In this document: positions 63,715 to 64,000 of the stretch, in pieces
How the letters are laid out: each line of letters starts with the position of its first letter
Numbering within the stretch: position 1 is the first letter of the stretch
Assembly (NCBI GenBank): GCA_021186555.1
Contig: JAJKFL010000005.1
Span: forward strand, 6,341,678 to 6,405,677
DNA: 64,000 nt
Reading direction: 5' to 3'
From: Reticulitermes speratus
Lineage: Eukaryota > Arthropoda > Insecta > Blattodea > Rhinotermitidae
Notes under the pieces: generated by a model
What the model saw: the letters and a program-made list of their open reading frames with translations, nothing else
The model's database searches: none
What the model was told of the DNA's origin: nothing
Translations under genes and position numbers: made by a program

Positions 63715-64000
63715 CCCATGTGAAAATTTCTATTACGGTACTTGAAATCTGTCTGTGGTTCGCTGGTTGGTTTTCTTAGCGGGAACTGCCGTTATATGCC
63801 AGCATATAAATTAAACACGATTCTCTCTCTTATTTTCTAAACGTTTATTCACGATGTCAGCTTACATGTATAATGGCCATTATCTCGAAAAATGTCTCCT
63901 GAAGAAAATGTAGGTACACACACCATAAAACATGCAACAGAGCGCGGGCTAAAGGGCCGCCTCAAACGTTCTCCCATCTGCATAACATTCAACAAATACA
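63715..64000. other. unannotated right edge
   Basis: I recognise nothing in it. Confidence 0.4.

Overview
The window is a gene-poor, repeat-dense stretch of an animal nuclear genome, almost certainly an insect. The evidence is the mixture of tRNA-headed SINEs, 5'-truncated non-LTR retrotransposons, mariner, hAT, piggyBac and pogo-like MITEs, Penelope-like debris and large minisatellites. The abundance of these families would fit a large repeat-rich genome such as a cockroach or termite, but that placement is inference. I see no convincing host protein gene, rRNA, CRISPR array or bacterial-type feature. The longest open frames (up to about 540 codons) are products of minisatellites whose unit has no stop codon.

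Layout. 0-9.5 kb: a fragment of a recurrent ~540 bp repeat (RepA), a SINE with perfect 13 bp target-site duplication (TSD), fold-back mariner MITEs, two hAT MITEs with 8 bp TSDs, a 34 bp minisatellite, and a 5'-truncated LINE whose C-terminal zinc-knuckle codons are amplified into 25 copies of 56 bp. 9.5-22 kb: SINEs, a hAT MITE nested inside a SINE, a longer mariner relative carrying a transposase N-terminus, a jockey-type LINE tail with 11 bp TSD, LINE 3' ends, RepA, and a pogo-like MITE with an internal 116 bp duplication. 22-36 kb: RepA, an internally deleted LINE, a LINE split by a TTAA-flanked MITE, a 41 bp minisatellite, and a 640 bp inverted repeat with hammerhead-like ends. 36-50 kb: pogo-like MITEs, 45 bp minisatellites, many SINEs, a GIY-YIG endonuclease fragment of a Penelope-like element, and further hammerhead-bearing inverted repeats. 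50-64 kb: a mariner relic with a transposase C-terminus, tandem inverted repeats, a 28 bp minisatellite with higher-order structure, SINEs, and a 29 bp minisatellite of about 54 copies.

The main result of the hunt is a recurrent hammerhead-ribozyme-like motif: CTGANGA, one extra pyrimidine, stem II, GAAAC, a short palindrome ending in GTA, often with a flanking stem I. It occurs in at least eight loci, usually in inverted pairs. The stem III segment differs between families (ACATGT, ACACGTGT, ACATATGT, ACGT) but is usually palindromic, and where it is not, neighbouring copies are complementary. That is the pattern expected for dimeric hammerheads of Penelope-like retroelements, and a GIY-YIG fragment of that class lies in the same window. 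The extra pyrimidine after the core departs from the classical consensus, so activity is unproven.

Names such as SINE-alpha, RepA and LINE-1/2/3 are local labels for families defined by comparing copies inside this window.
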